From contig JAFAVL010000245.1 in NCBI GenBank assembly GCA_019242465.1, positions 1 through 7,066 on the forward strand: a stretch of 7,066 nucleotides of DNA, written 5' to 3'. The position numbers and the translations under genes were made by a program. Source of the DNA: Chroococcidiopsidaceae cyanobacterium CP_BM_RX_35 (GTDB lineage: Bacteria > Cyanobacteriota > Cyanobacteriia > Cyanobacteriales > Chroococcidiopsidaceae). Shown here in pieces: positions 1-5,413 of the stretch; position 1 is the first letter of the stretch, and every line of letters begins with the position of its first letter. A model generated the notes under the pieces. It was not told where the DNA came from. It searched no databases and was given only the letters and a program-made list of their open reading frames with translations.

Positions 1-651
1 TTGAGCCACAGGAGTTTCCAAGTTCCTAAGTGGCTAGAGTACGCGATCGCCACTCTGGGAGTGCTGGCTGTGCAAGGAGGACCAATCTTTTGGGTAGCTG
101 GACATCGACTCCATCATGCTCATACAGAGGATGAAAACCAAGATCCATACTCTTCCCAGCGTGGTTTTTGGTGGAGTCATATGCTTTGGATTCTTTATCC
201 GCGTCCAGAGTTTTTTGCAGAGAGCAATTATGCCAGATTTGCCCCTGATCTCGCCCGAAACCCGTTCTATTGCTGGATGGACCGCTACCATCTGCTGTTG
301 CAAGTTCCGCTTGGGCTCCTACTCTACGGCTTAGGAGGATGGTCTTTTGTTATCTGGGGTGTATTTGTCAGAATGGTCTTGCTCTGGCACAGTACTTGGT
401 TAATCAACTCTGCTACCCATCTGTGGGGTTACCGTACTGTCGAGGTAGAAGATAACTCTCGTAATCTCTGGTGGGCAGCAATCTTAACTTATGGAGAAGG
501 TTGGCACAACAACCACCACGCCTACCCCCATGTAGCGAAAGCCGGCTGGCGTTGGTGGGAAGTTGATATGACTTGGTGGGCGATTCAAACGCTGAAGACG
601 CTGGGCTTAGCAAGAAAGGTAGTAATGCCTCCAACTAAATCAGCTGTATAA
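1..651 (+). CDS. desC: Acyl-lipid (delta-9 type) fatty acid desaturase, 5' partial
   Basis: A membrane di-iron desaturase that puts a double bond into acyl chains on membrane lipids or acyl carriers, using electrons usually supplied by ferredoxin in cyanobacteria. Three histidine boxes define the family. Here the reading frame opens on S-H-R-S-F, so His3 is the last residue of box 1 (HRxxxH) and the rest lies left of the window. Box 2 is HRLHH at residues 35-39 and box 3 is HNNHH at 169-173, in the usual GEGWHNNHH setting. Hydrophobic membrane segments lie between boxes 2 and 3 (about residues 98-125). The TTG at position 1 is an internal Leu codon, not the start; I estimate 50-60 N-terminal residues are missing. 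The C-terminus is complete (TAA at 649-651). Delta-9 is inferred from resemblance to DesC; regiospecificity cannot be read directly. No terminator is obvious downstream. Confidence 0.9.
   Translation: MSHRSFQVPKWLEYAIATLGVLAVQGGPIFWVAGHRLHHAHTEDENQDPYSSQRGFWWSHMLWILYPRPEFFAESNYARFAPDLARNPFYCWMDRYHLLLQVPLGLLLYGLGGWSFVIWGVFVRMVLLWHSTWLINSATHLWGYRTVEVEDNSRNLWWAAILTYGEGWHNNHHAYPHVAKAGWRWWEVDMTWWAIQTLKTLGLARKVVMPPTKSAV
43..50. repeat. HIP1 octamer GCGATCGC
   Basis: A perfect copy of the highly iterated palindrome typical of many cyanobacterial genomes, inside the desaturase coding sequence. It supports a cyanobacterial origin. A near-copy, GCGATCGA, lies at about 4709-4716 inside the hydrolase gene. 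Confidence 0.85.
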
Positions 652-837
652 ACCTAGCGTTGAACTCAGATTTTTTATCCTAGCTCCCATTGTCAAGCCT
701 TGTAGGAGTGGTTGCCTGTTGAAAGAAGATTAGATTGAAGGATGCGCGCCGACTATTTTGGCAGCTCAGTGGAGTCGAAAAAAGCAGACACTAAGCAGCG
801 TCAAATCTAAGCGTCGATTAGGACTAAGAGCTGCTGA
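652..837. other. Intergenic; likely left-end remnant of an IS21-family element
   Basis: No gene is visible between the desaturase stop and the istA-like remnant. Roughly 750-830 carries short related motifs (GACTATTTTGGCAGC, GCAGACACTAAGCAGCG, GCGTCGATTAGGAC), which resembles the repeated sites at IS21-family ends just before istA. I cannot place the exact left terminus, because no matching right end is present in the window. Confidence 0.35.
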
Positions 838-1281
838 GTGTCTGGACGCAGGAGCAATTTAAAGCAAATTCAAATTTACCTCAAAGCTAGAGCCAATGGC
901 TGTACGCAAGCAACGGCAGCGGCCAAGGGAGGATGTTCTGTTACCACAGGAGGAAGAATTGAAAAAGGAACGCATCAACCACAACGAGGTCAGCCTCGGC
1001 ACTGGCGCAGCAGAGAAGCTCCATTGGCAGAAGTGTGGGAAAGCGAACTGGTGCCGAGGCTAGAGCAAACCCCGGAACTACAGCCAATGACTTGGTTGGA
1101 ATACCTGCAAGCCAAATACCCTGGTAAGTACGACAAGTCGAAGCTACGCAGATTAGAGAAACGAGTGCAGCAAGGGAAAGCCAGATCCGGACCACCGAAA
1201 GAGGTGATGTTTGATTCGATTTTCCATAGCAGAGCTGATTGCAGTGGCAACAAATCTCCACGTCTGAATGAATGCTGGTAA
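838..1281 (+). pseudogene. IS21-family transposase (istA-like), 3'-truncated remnant
   Basis: The frame opens at GTG 838 and reads like the first 124 residues of cyanobacterial IS21-type IstA. It has an N-terminal helix-turn-helix segment (residues 1-45), then the linker blocks LAEVWESELVP, LEYLQAKYPGKYDKSKLRRL and GPPKEVMF, which ends near base 1209. IstA is normally about 500 residues, so the whole catalytic DDE domain is missing, and no istB helper gene follows. After 1209 the sequence no longer resembles the family, and the frame runs on by chance to a stop at 1281. The remnant lies about 10 bp left of the TGGGT repeat flanking the 1297-3596 element. It cannot transpose. The family call is recognition by eye, with good confidence for the part up to 1209. 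Confidence 0.8.
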
Positions 1282-1291
1282 GAGTGATTGA

Positions 1292-1296
1292 TGGGT
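1292..1296. repeat. Left copy of putative target-site duplication (TGGGT)
   Basis: TGGGT directly abuts the outer end of the left 13-bp inverted repeat. The same five bases abut the outer end of the right repeat at 3597-3601. A direct repeat placed exactly at both junctions is the footprint expected from a single transposition. Confidence 0.65.
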
Positions 1297-1309
1297 CAGG
1301 ACTTACGCA
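1297..1309 (+). repeat. Left terminal inverted repeat (13 bp)
   Basis: CAGGACTTACGCA is the exact reverse complement of 3584-3596. Identity stops on the outside (T at 1296 against T at 3597), which fixes the element boundary, and falls off within a few bases on the inside. Ends with GGACTTACGC-like sequence are, from memory, common in cyanobacterial insertion sequences. Confidence 0.75.
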
Positions 1310-1412
1310 GAGCCAGGGGAACCCGGTAAGTCAAGGAGAGCAGCAACGAATGTGCTAAAAGGGGCAAGCCAGCTGCAAAAAATACGATTTACTACGTCCA
1401 CTTTTTTTTGAC

Positions 1413-2033
1413 TTAGCACTGAACTAAGTTTTCGGGTCGGGTTAAGCTTGGTAATAGAAAGGACAAAATTCTTTTTGCTAATTCCTCTGGTTCAATATCT
1501 TGATTTTGCACAACAAGTAAGTCATATAGAGACCAGTTGATAGTGCCAACTATACTATTGACAGCAGTTTGTACGTCCAATCTATCTTGGTCAAGCAAAA
1601 TCCCTTGGGTAATGCCATCCCCTAAAATTGATAGCAATATATGACGATAAGTTTGTCTGGCATCTTTGAGTTGTTTTGTAGCTGTAGCATCACCATAGCC
1701 AATCTCCATAAAGAAGAGCTTGATGAGTCCTTGATTTGTACGGAAGTAACGCAGTGTGGAGATAAGCACGCACTCAAGAGCATCTATAGGATTGGCGCAC
1801 TGCTTGACATCTTGTGCTATTTGAGAGTGTAAGGTTCCCAGGTGACGCACCATGATAGCGGTCAGCAGTCCCTGTTTGTTGTCAAAGTGGCGATAAAACA
1901 GTCCAACTGACACTCCTGCCCTCTGAGCGATGAGTTGAGGTTGTGCCTTCTCATATCCCTCACAGAGCAAAACCTCACCTGCTTTCAGAATGGCATCGTA
2001 CCTACTGGAGACATTGTAACGGGGCTGTGACAT
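1413..2033 (-). CDS. TetR/AcrR-family transcriptional regulator
   Basis: A 206-residue one-component regulator: an N-terminal DNA-binding domain and a helical ligand-binding, dimerising C-terminal domain. The helix-turn-helix is clear at residues 32-51, with IAQRAGVSVGLFYRHFDNK matching the TetR signature (AGVS..LFYRHF..K). The length is normal. The effector is unknown; residues 60-206 are the variable domain. Start ATG at 2033-2031 follows a purine-rich stretch (GGGGAAGGGA on the coding strand, about 8 nt upstream). The gene is divergent from the cupin gene at 2139. The 105-bp gap contains a perfect 19-bp palindrome (2078-2096), the usual arrangement for a TetR protein repressing itself and its neighbour. 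It lies inside the 1297-3596 element and so appears to be passenger DNA. Confidence 0.92.
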   Translation of the reverse strand: MSQPRYNVSSRYDAILKAGEVLLCEGYEKAQPQLIAQRAGVSVGLFYRHFDNKQGLLTAIMVRHLGTLHSQIAQDVKQCANPIDALECVLISTLRYFRTNQGLIKLFFMEIGYGDATATKQLKDARQTYRHILLSILGDGITQGILLDQDRLDVQTAVNSIVGTINWSLYDLLVVQNQDIEPEELAKRILSFLLPSLTRPENLVQC

Positions 2034-2059
2034 GACGCAAGTCCCTTCCCCAAGACAAA

Positions 2060-2074
2060 AACTTATGATAAGTT
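2060..2074. promoter_or_regulatory. 15-bp perfect palindrome in the tetR-cupin gap
   Basis: AACTTAT-G-ATAAGTT is perfectly symmetrical around 2067. It lies just left of the larger palindrome (centre-to-centre 20 bp, about two helical turns). It overlaps a possible -10 for the tetR gene (TATCAT on the minus strand, 2070-2065). It could be a second operator half for the same regulator or a site for another protein. Confidence 0.5.
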
Positions 2075-2077
2075 AGG

Positions 2078-2096
2078 GAGTGAATAATATTCACTC
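2078..2096. promoter_or_regulatory. 19-bp perfect palindrome, probable TetR operator
   Basis: GAGTGAATA-A-TATTCACTC has 9-bp perfect arms around 2087. The core TGAATA-A-TATTCA has the AT-rich inverted-repeat form typical of TetR-family operators. It overlaps a possible -10 for the cupin gene (TAATAT, 2085-2090) and a possible -35 region for the tetR gene (minus strand, about 2093-2088), so binding could block both promoters. The operator role is inferred; the symmetry is seen directly. Confidence 0.75.
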
Positions 2097-2125
2097 GTGA
2101 TTCATTCTATCGTACCATGAGCCTC

Positions 2126-2133
2126 AAGGAGGT
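2126..2133 (+). promoter_or_regulatory. Strong Shine-Dalgarno of the passenger cupin gene
   Basis: AAGGAGGT ends 5-6 bases before the ATG at 2139. It is the strongest ribosome binding site in the window and settles the cupin start. It suggests high translation once repression is lifted. Confidence 0.8.
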
Positions 2134-2138
2134 CAAAT

Positions 2139-2474
2139 ATGACTGGGCAGACTTTCATTGAAGCGAATGCTAGAGAGTGGCTCAAACTGGAGCAGTTACC
2201 ACTAGGTACACAACTTCTGCCCCTGGCTGAACCAGTGCCCAAAGGCTCAATCCATCGACTCCGAATGGATGCCGGAACTGTGATTCCAGTGCATTCGCAT
2301 CCCTGTGATGAATATGTCTATGTGATTGAGGGAGTTGTAGAAACTGGTGGACGTGAATGTAAAAAAGGGACGTTCTGGCAAACACCAGCAAACACAAGAC
2401 AAGGACCACATAAGGCAATTACGAACAGCGAAATAATTACAGTTCGTCTTGGACCAATGGGAGCTTTTGAATAA
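2139..2474 (+). CDS. Small single-domain cupin protein (TetR-controlled passenger)
   Basis: A 111-residue, probably cytosolic, metal-binding beta-barrel protein. Cupin motif 1 is perfect: G46-x5-H52-x-H54-x3-E58-x6-G65 (GTVIPVHSHPCDEYVYVIEG). Motif 2 follows as G77-x5-P83 with His91 (GTFWQTPANTRQGPH). His52, His54, Glu58 and His91 would bind the metal. Similar small cupins include ChrR-like, quercetinase-like and isomerase-like proteins, so the substrate cannot be named. No signal peptide is visible. The start is fixed by a strong Shine-Dalgarno. The gene is divergent from the TetR gene, with a palindromic operator between them. By analogy with other TetR-enzyme pairs, it may handle a small molecule that is also the regulator's ligand; that is inference. 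It is carried within the 1297-3596 element. Confidence 0.88.
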   Translation: MTGQTFIEANAREWLKLEQLPLGTQLLPLAEPVPKGSIHRLRMDAGTVIPVHSHPCDEYVYVIEGVVETGGRECKKGTFWQTPANTRQGPHKAITNSEIITVRLGPMGAFE

Positions 2475-2550
2475 CTGCCAGCTTCATGGAAATTTGGAGA
2501 AAATGCTGACAAACCTTTTTGTGGATAGTGCCGGAAAACTTTAGACTGTC

Positions 2551-3590
2551 ATGACCTTTACCAAATTAGATTACTGTCAGTATTTACTCAGCAGCCAAAT
2601 CAATTACACCCTCACCAATTTTGCTGACCATACTAGCAATTTTAGTCATGACACTATTAATAGGTACTTAAGGAGTGAGAAAGTCACTCCCCGCCTGTTA
2701 TGGCAGAATGTCAAAGCAATAGTTGTCCCCACAGTATCAGCATATATTCTATTTGATGATACAGTTATAGACAAAAGATATGCCAAGAAGATTGAACTAA
2801 GCCGACGACAGTATAGTGGTAACGCCCACAGACTTATTCGCGGAATCGGAATAGTCAATTGTGCGGAGCCGGAGACGCTCCGCCTCCGGTTTATGTCAAT
2901 CCAAAAACTCAACAGTTTTAGGTAATTGATTATCGGATTTAAGCTCCTGATAGTGACGGTAAAACGAAGTTAAAACACGTTGCTAACATGTTGAAAAATC
3001 TTATCGAATCCAAGCGATTGCCTTTCACGACCGTGTTAATGGACAGTTGGTATGCCACCAAATCCTTGATGCAATTGATTGACAGCTTAGGCAAGTACTA
3101 CTACTGTGTACTCAAAAAGAATCGTTTGGTTGACGATACAGGTGGGGTTGACAAGTATAAATCAATTGAGCAATTGGTCTGGAATGAGCGAGAGCTGGAA
3201 CACGGCAAGCTTATCAAAGTAAAAACCTTTGTGCAAGACAAAAAAGTGAAACTGTTTCGGGTAATAGTCTCTACCGACAGAACGGAATATGTTGTAACTA
3301 ATCACATAACTCAAAACTCAACAGACGACGTGCAACAGGTGTGCGCCGTCCGTTGGAAGATTGATGCGTTTCACCGTGAACTCAAGCAAGTCAAAGGTCT
3401 TGAGGCGTGTCAATGCCGCAAAGAGCGCATCCAGAGAAACCATATTGGCTGTGCAATGCTAGTCTGGCTGAGACTTAAGGAGCTGGCTTACCAGCAGAGT
3501 TGCGCAATTTATGACGTCAAGCGTGGTCTGCTATCAGACTACCTGACCCAACAACTTAAGTCTCCCTCGATTGTGATGACCCTTGCGTAA
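2551..3590 (+). pseudogene. IS701-type DDE transposase, disrupted by a 26-bp insertion and two stops
   Basis: The frame starts at ATG 2551 (KLDYCQYLLSSQINYTLTNF), a typical cyanobacterial IS701-like N-terminus. Removing 26 bp (2863-2888) joins codon 104 (TGT) to GTT at 2889 and restores one frame to TAA at 3588-3590, giving about 337 codons, a normal length. The rejoined frame still has TAG at 2919-2921, where I expect Trp in ..QQF-W-VIDYR.., and TAA at 2940-2942, where I expect Tyr in ..YRI-Y-APDSDG... The DDE residues look intact: D69/D70 in LFDDTVIDK, the Asp of VLMDSWYA, and the Glu of FHRELKQ. The part after the stops could restart only at ATG 2988, without the first catalytic Asp. The gene is therefore dead, but recently: the rest is well preserved. 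Confidence 0.88.
2863..2888. repeat. 26-bp GC-rich interleaved palindrome inserted in the transposase gene
   Basis: The insert contains GCGGAGC (2863-2869) pairing with GCTCCGC (2877-2883), and CGGAG (2870-2874) pairing with CTCCG (2884-2888), so the two stems are interleaved. It is much richer in GC than the gene around it. Removing exactly these bases restores the transposase frame (Cys-Val-Tyr-Val). It resembles the short GGAGCG/CGCTCC-type repetitive palindromes scattered in filamentous cyanobacterial genomes. No second copy is visible in this window. Confidence 0.75.
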
Positions 3591-3596
3591 GTCCTG
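3584..3596 (-). repeat. Right terminal inverted repeat (13 bp)
   Basis: TGCGTAAGTCCTG is the exact reverse complement of 1297-1309 and contains the transposase stop codon (TAA 3588-3590). Confidence 0.75.
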
Positions 3597-3601
3597 TGGG
3601 T
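3597..3601. repeat. Right copy of putative target-site duplication (TGGGT)
   Basis: It directly abuts the right inverted repeat and is identical to 1292-1296. The unit landed 12 bp beyond the end of the cysteine protein gene (stop at 3616-3614), apparently without breaking it. Confidence 0.65.
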
Positions 3602-3613
3602 GACAAAACTGAA

Positions 3614-3997
3614 TTAGAAATCGTCATAAAACTTTCTGAAGCTCATGTTTGATGTTGTTGTAGCGAAGGATGCTGTCTTTGATCTAGAGCTAGTCTGTTT
3701 TCTTTGACAATGAGATAGAGCTGAGATGGCAGTGGGAGAGGTTGGTTGATAGTCAGGGCAATCGATAGCTGCTTCTGATAGAGCTGTTGAGGGGTGGACG
3801 GTACATTTAAGGCGGTAATCTCTGAAAAATTGACAGTGAGCACACGGAATCTGATGTAGACGCTTCAACCTTCTCATACCGTCTCGTGCTGCTACCCAAA
3901 GACTCCAGGGGAATAGAGCAATCAACGTCCAAACACAGAAACAACAGAAAGGAACTGTTAGCCCTCGGACAATTTGAACTAAAGATAACTGGAGCAT
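3614..3997 (-). CDS. Small membrane-anchored protein with four spaced cysteines
   Basis: A 127-residue protein of unknown function that reads like a conserved cyanobacterial hypothetical protein. Residues 6-36 are hydrophobic and probably form one membrane segment. They are followed by a basic stretch (RDGMRRLKRLHQ, 38-49), suggesting a cytosolic soluble part. The core is C52-x2-C55-x9-C65-x14-C80, with KCTVHP and IDCPDY around the later cysteines. This spacing could bind zinc or an iron-sulfur cluster; that is inference. The tail after about residue 84 is Ser/Thr-rich and looks unconserved. As I recall, relatives stop near DYxP, so the tail may be read-through into former intergenic DNA. ATG 3997 follows AGGTGA at a spacing of about 10 nt. 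It overlaps the hydrolase gene by 19 bp, so it is the third gene of the cupin-hydrolase operon and probably translationally coupled. Confidence 0.75.
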   Translation of the reverse strand: MLQLSLVQIVRGLTVPFCCFCVWTLIALFPWSLWVAARDGMRRLKRLHQIPCAHCQFFRDYRLKCTVHPSTALSEAAIDCPDYQPTSPTAISALSHCQRKQTSSRSKTASFATTTSNMSFRKFYDDF

Positions 3998-4773
3998 TGT
4001 TTACTATCACCTGAAAAAACGCTGACACTCAGTTCTTCTGAAATGGGCGGCTTTGTTGGAGGCAGACTTGCCCAGAAATCAAACATTTGCTCAGCTGTCT
4101 GTTGCGGATAGAAGTAATGGAAGAAATACCTTCCACCTGAGCAGACCCAGAGCCGATTAATCTCCGCTTTGTCTTCGCGAAAATACTGCTGCCAACTGCG
4201 CAGGTGATGGGGATTGACCACAACATCATCGACGCTGCCACATATCAGGAGTGCTACGGTAGGTCGAATTGGCAGTAGGTTCATTCTGCAAAAAAGGCTA
4301 TGAGGAGACAAAGAATGGTCTAAATCCTGTTCCAGGAGCTTCATTAATGTCTGGGTCATAGCTTTTGACTGAAAGCCAAATAGGTCATGAACCATTTGTG
4401 TCAAGATGACTTGGCGATTACAGGGCAAGGATTGGCGATGAGTATAGTAGTGATACTGCCAGTCCTGTGCTGGATAGATACCTACCGAAAGCAGCGTGAG
4501 TGATCGCACTCGCTCTGGATGGTGTTGGGCGTAGAGCAATCCCAGCAGTCCGCTGATGCCATGACCAACCAGATGAATCGGACTCCCTAATTGTTGTAAA
4601 TAGTCATGCAGCAACTCTAAAGCAACTGTAAGCGAACTAGGTTCATCTTGGGTTTGGCAGTATTCCCACTGAGCAATCGTAACCCCCTGGGAGAGGGATC
4701 GTAGGAGAGGGCGATCGAAGCCTTTCAATTTTGGAGTCGCACTCAAGCAAAGCGCATCAGGTAGATTTGGCAT
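3979..4773 (-). CDS. Alpha/beta-hydrolase-fold protein lacking the nucleophilic serine
   Basis: A 264-residue alpha/beta-hydrolase-fold protein, apparently cytosolic. The nucleophile-elbow region reads HLVGHGISGLLGLLYA (residues 67-82). Gly72 (codon GGC) sits where the family normally has Ser in GxSxG. The rest of the triad is recognisable: Asp182 or Asp183 in LLICGSVDDVVV, and His219 in GGRYFFHYF. The protein is thus either a non-catalytic fold member or uses another residue. I chose ATG 4773 because MPNLPDALCL resembles the start of cyanobacterial relatives as I recall them. The frame stays open upstream to a TTG at 4842 that overlaps the cupin stop by 4 bp (TTGA), adding 23 residues; coupling would favour that start, but no Shine-Dalgarno supports it. 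It is the middle gene of a three-gene operon with the cupin (4839-5177) and the cysteine protein (3614-3997). Confidence 0.8.
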   Translation of the reverse strand: MPNLPDALCLSATPKLKGFDRPLLRSLSQGVTIAQWEYCQTQDEPSSLTVALELLHDYLQQLGSPIHLVGHGISGLLGLLYAQHHPERVRSLTLLSVGIYPAQDWQYHYYTHRQSLPCNRQVILTQMVHDLFGFQSKAMTQTLMKLLEQDLDHSLSPHSLFCRMNLLPIRPTVALLICGSVDDVVVNPHHLRSWQQYFREDKAEINRLWVCSGGRYFFHYFYPQQTAEQMFDFWASLPPTKPPISEELSVSVFSGDSKQCSSYL

Positions 4774-4838
4774 TACAGATTTTTGTTGCAGTAAATCGGC
4801 TATTAAAGGTGTGAAATGAGCCCCTGAAGTGGCTCTGG

Positions 4839-5177
4839 TCAAGAGCGAATCAATAAGAAAATCAGACTGGTTTGTGTCCGCAGTGTGTGAGGCGTTTGAG
4901 CTGGGATAAACACAAACATCCCTGGCTCTAAGGTCAAGGCTTCTTCATGCAGAGTTAGAATACCTTGACCTTCTAACACTGTGAGCGTTAGATCTTTGGC
5001 ATCGCAAATTTCTAGCAGCTCTACCTCAGTCCCCAAACTCATCAAACTTTGTTGATATAGAGCTTGTTGAGCGTAGGAGTGTTCAACTATCTCCAAGTTG
5101 ATGGCTTGATGTGGTAACGCTTCTATTGGCAATAGCTGTAGGTGAAAAGCACGGTGCATATTCATTGCTTGAACCAT
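4839..5177 (-). CDS. Cupin-fold protein without the HxH motif, first gene of the operon
   Basis: A 112-residue small beta-barrel protein. The second cupin motif is clear near the C-terminus (LEPGMFVFIPAQTPHTL: G-x5-P followed by PH). The first motif, where metal-binding cupins have HxH and a Glu, reads LLEICDAKDLTLTVLEGQG and has no histidines. It may bind no metal, or bind one in an unusual way. No signal peptide is seen. The start ATG at 5177 follows GGAG at 7 nt spacing (5188-5185 on the coding strand); Met5 and Met7 are weaker alternatives. Its stop (TGA, 4841-4839) overlaps or nearly meets the hydrolase frame, which implies co-transcription. It is unrelated in detail to the passenger cupin at 2139-2474, which has an intact metal site. 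Function unknown; a sensor or partner role for the hydrolase-fold protein is a guess. Confidence 0.82.
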   Translation of the reverse strand: MVQAMNMHRAFHLQLLPIEALPHQAINLEIVEHSYAQQALYQQSLMSLGTEVELLEICDAKDLTLTVLEGQGILTLHEEALTLEPGMFVFIPAQTPHTLRTQTSLIFLLIRS

Positions 5178-5334
5178 AATGATGCTCCAAAAAGAAGGAA
5201 TTGGGCTCTTGGGAGCGCCTGCGATTGCACTAATTCAACCGCCGACGCTTAGAGAGATAAGTCTTGGTTCGCTGCCAGCATACATCCGGGATTTTTGCCC
5301 TTTAGGGGCAATCAGCGGTCGCTGCTATGATGCG

Positions 5335-5350
5335 TTCTTCTTGAGAAGAA
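5335..5350. repeat. Perfect 6-bp hairpin TTCTTC-ttga-GAAGAA
   Basis: A symmetrical inverted repeat with a 4-base centre that overlaps the left part of the Fur-like site. It could be a protein-binding site or a small stem-loop. Confidence 0.3.
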
Positions 5351-5361
5351 TTAGCATTATT
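5343..5361. promoter_or_regulatory. Fur-box-like site upstream of the cupin operon
   Basis: GAGAAGAATTAGCATTATT matches the 19-bp Fur consensus (GATAATGATAATCATTATC) at 13 of 19 positions by my count. It lies 166 bp upstream of the cupin start and touches a possible minus-strand -10 (CATAAT, 5364-5359), although I see no good -35. AT-rich matches of this level arise by chance, so this is only a candidate. An iron-uptake operon lies further along the same strand. Confidence 0.25.
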
Positions 5362-5413
5362 ATGAACGGGATTGCGGCAATGCGTTTCATGAATTTGCCA
5401 GTAATTTGAATTA

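Larger units (their letters stand above)
1297..3596 (+). mobile_element. 2.3-kb IS701-like element carrying tetR and cupin passenger genes
   Basis: The segment is bounded by perfect 13-bp inverted repeats (CAGGACTTACGCA at 1297-1309; its reverse complement at 3584-3596) and flanked by TGGGT on both sides. Its right part is an IS701-type transposase pseudogene whose TAA stop (3588-3590) sits inside the right inverted repeat, as in a compact insertion sequence. Its left part holds a TetR-family gene and a divergent cupin gene, not normal parts of such an element. A bare IS of this type is about 1.1-1.4 kb, so roughly 1.1 kb is passenger DNA. I see no second inverted repeat between the cupin and the transposase that would make the transposase unit separate. 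The boundaries are seen in the sequence; movement as one unit is inferred. The alternative is two independent insertions with a coincidental 5-bp match. Confidence 0.65.

Noticed and set aside
1401..1411. TTTTTTTTGAC at the tetR end, shared with 5725-5735
   Set aside because: The shared 11 bases are mostly a T run, and the flanks differ. As a terminator it has no stable stem on the strand that would need it.
2034..2044. ACGCAAGTCCC next to the tetR start resembles the inverted repeat (GCGTAAGTCCT)
   Set aside because: Only 8 of 10 core positions match, there is no flanking duplication, and it overlaps the tetR ribosome binding region. Probably chance, so it is not used as an internal IS end.
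2475..2550. Search for a separate left end of the IS between the cupin and the transposase
   Set aside because: No copy of CAGGACTTACGCA or a close variant is present in this gap, so a stand-alone IS here is not supported.
5179..5409. 76-codon plus-strand frame directly opposite the cupin leader
   Set aside because: It has no recognisable protein features and lies across the cupin operon's own upstream region and the Fur-like site. It looks like a chance open frame.
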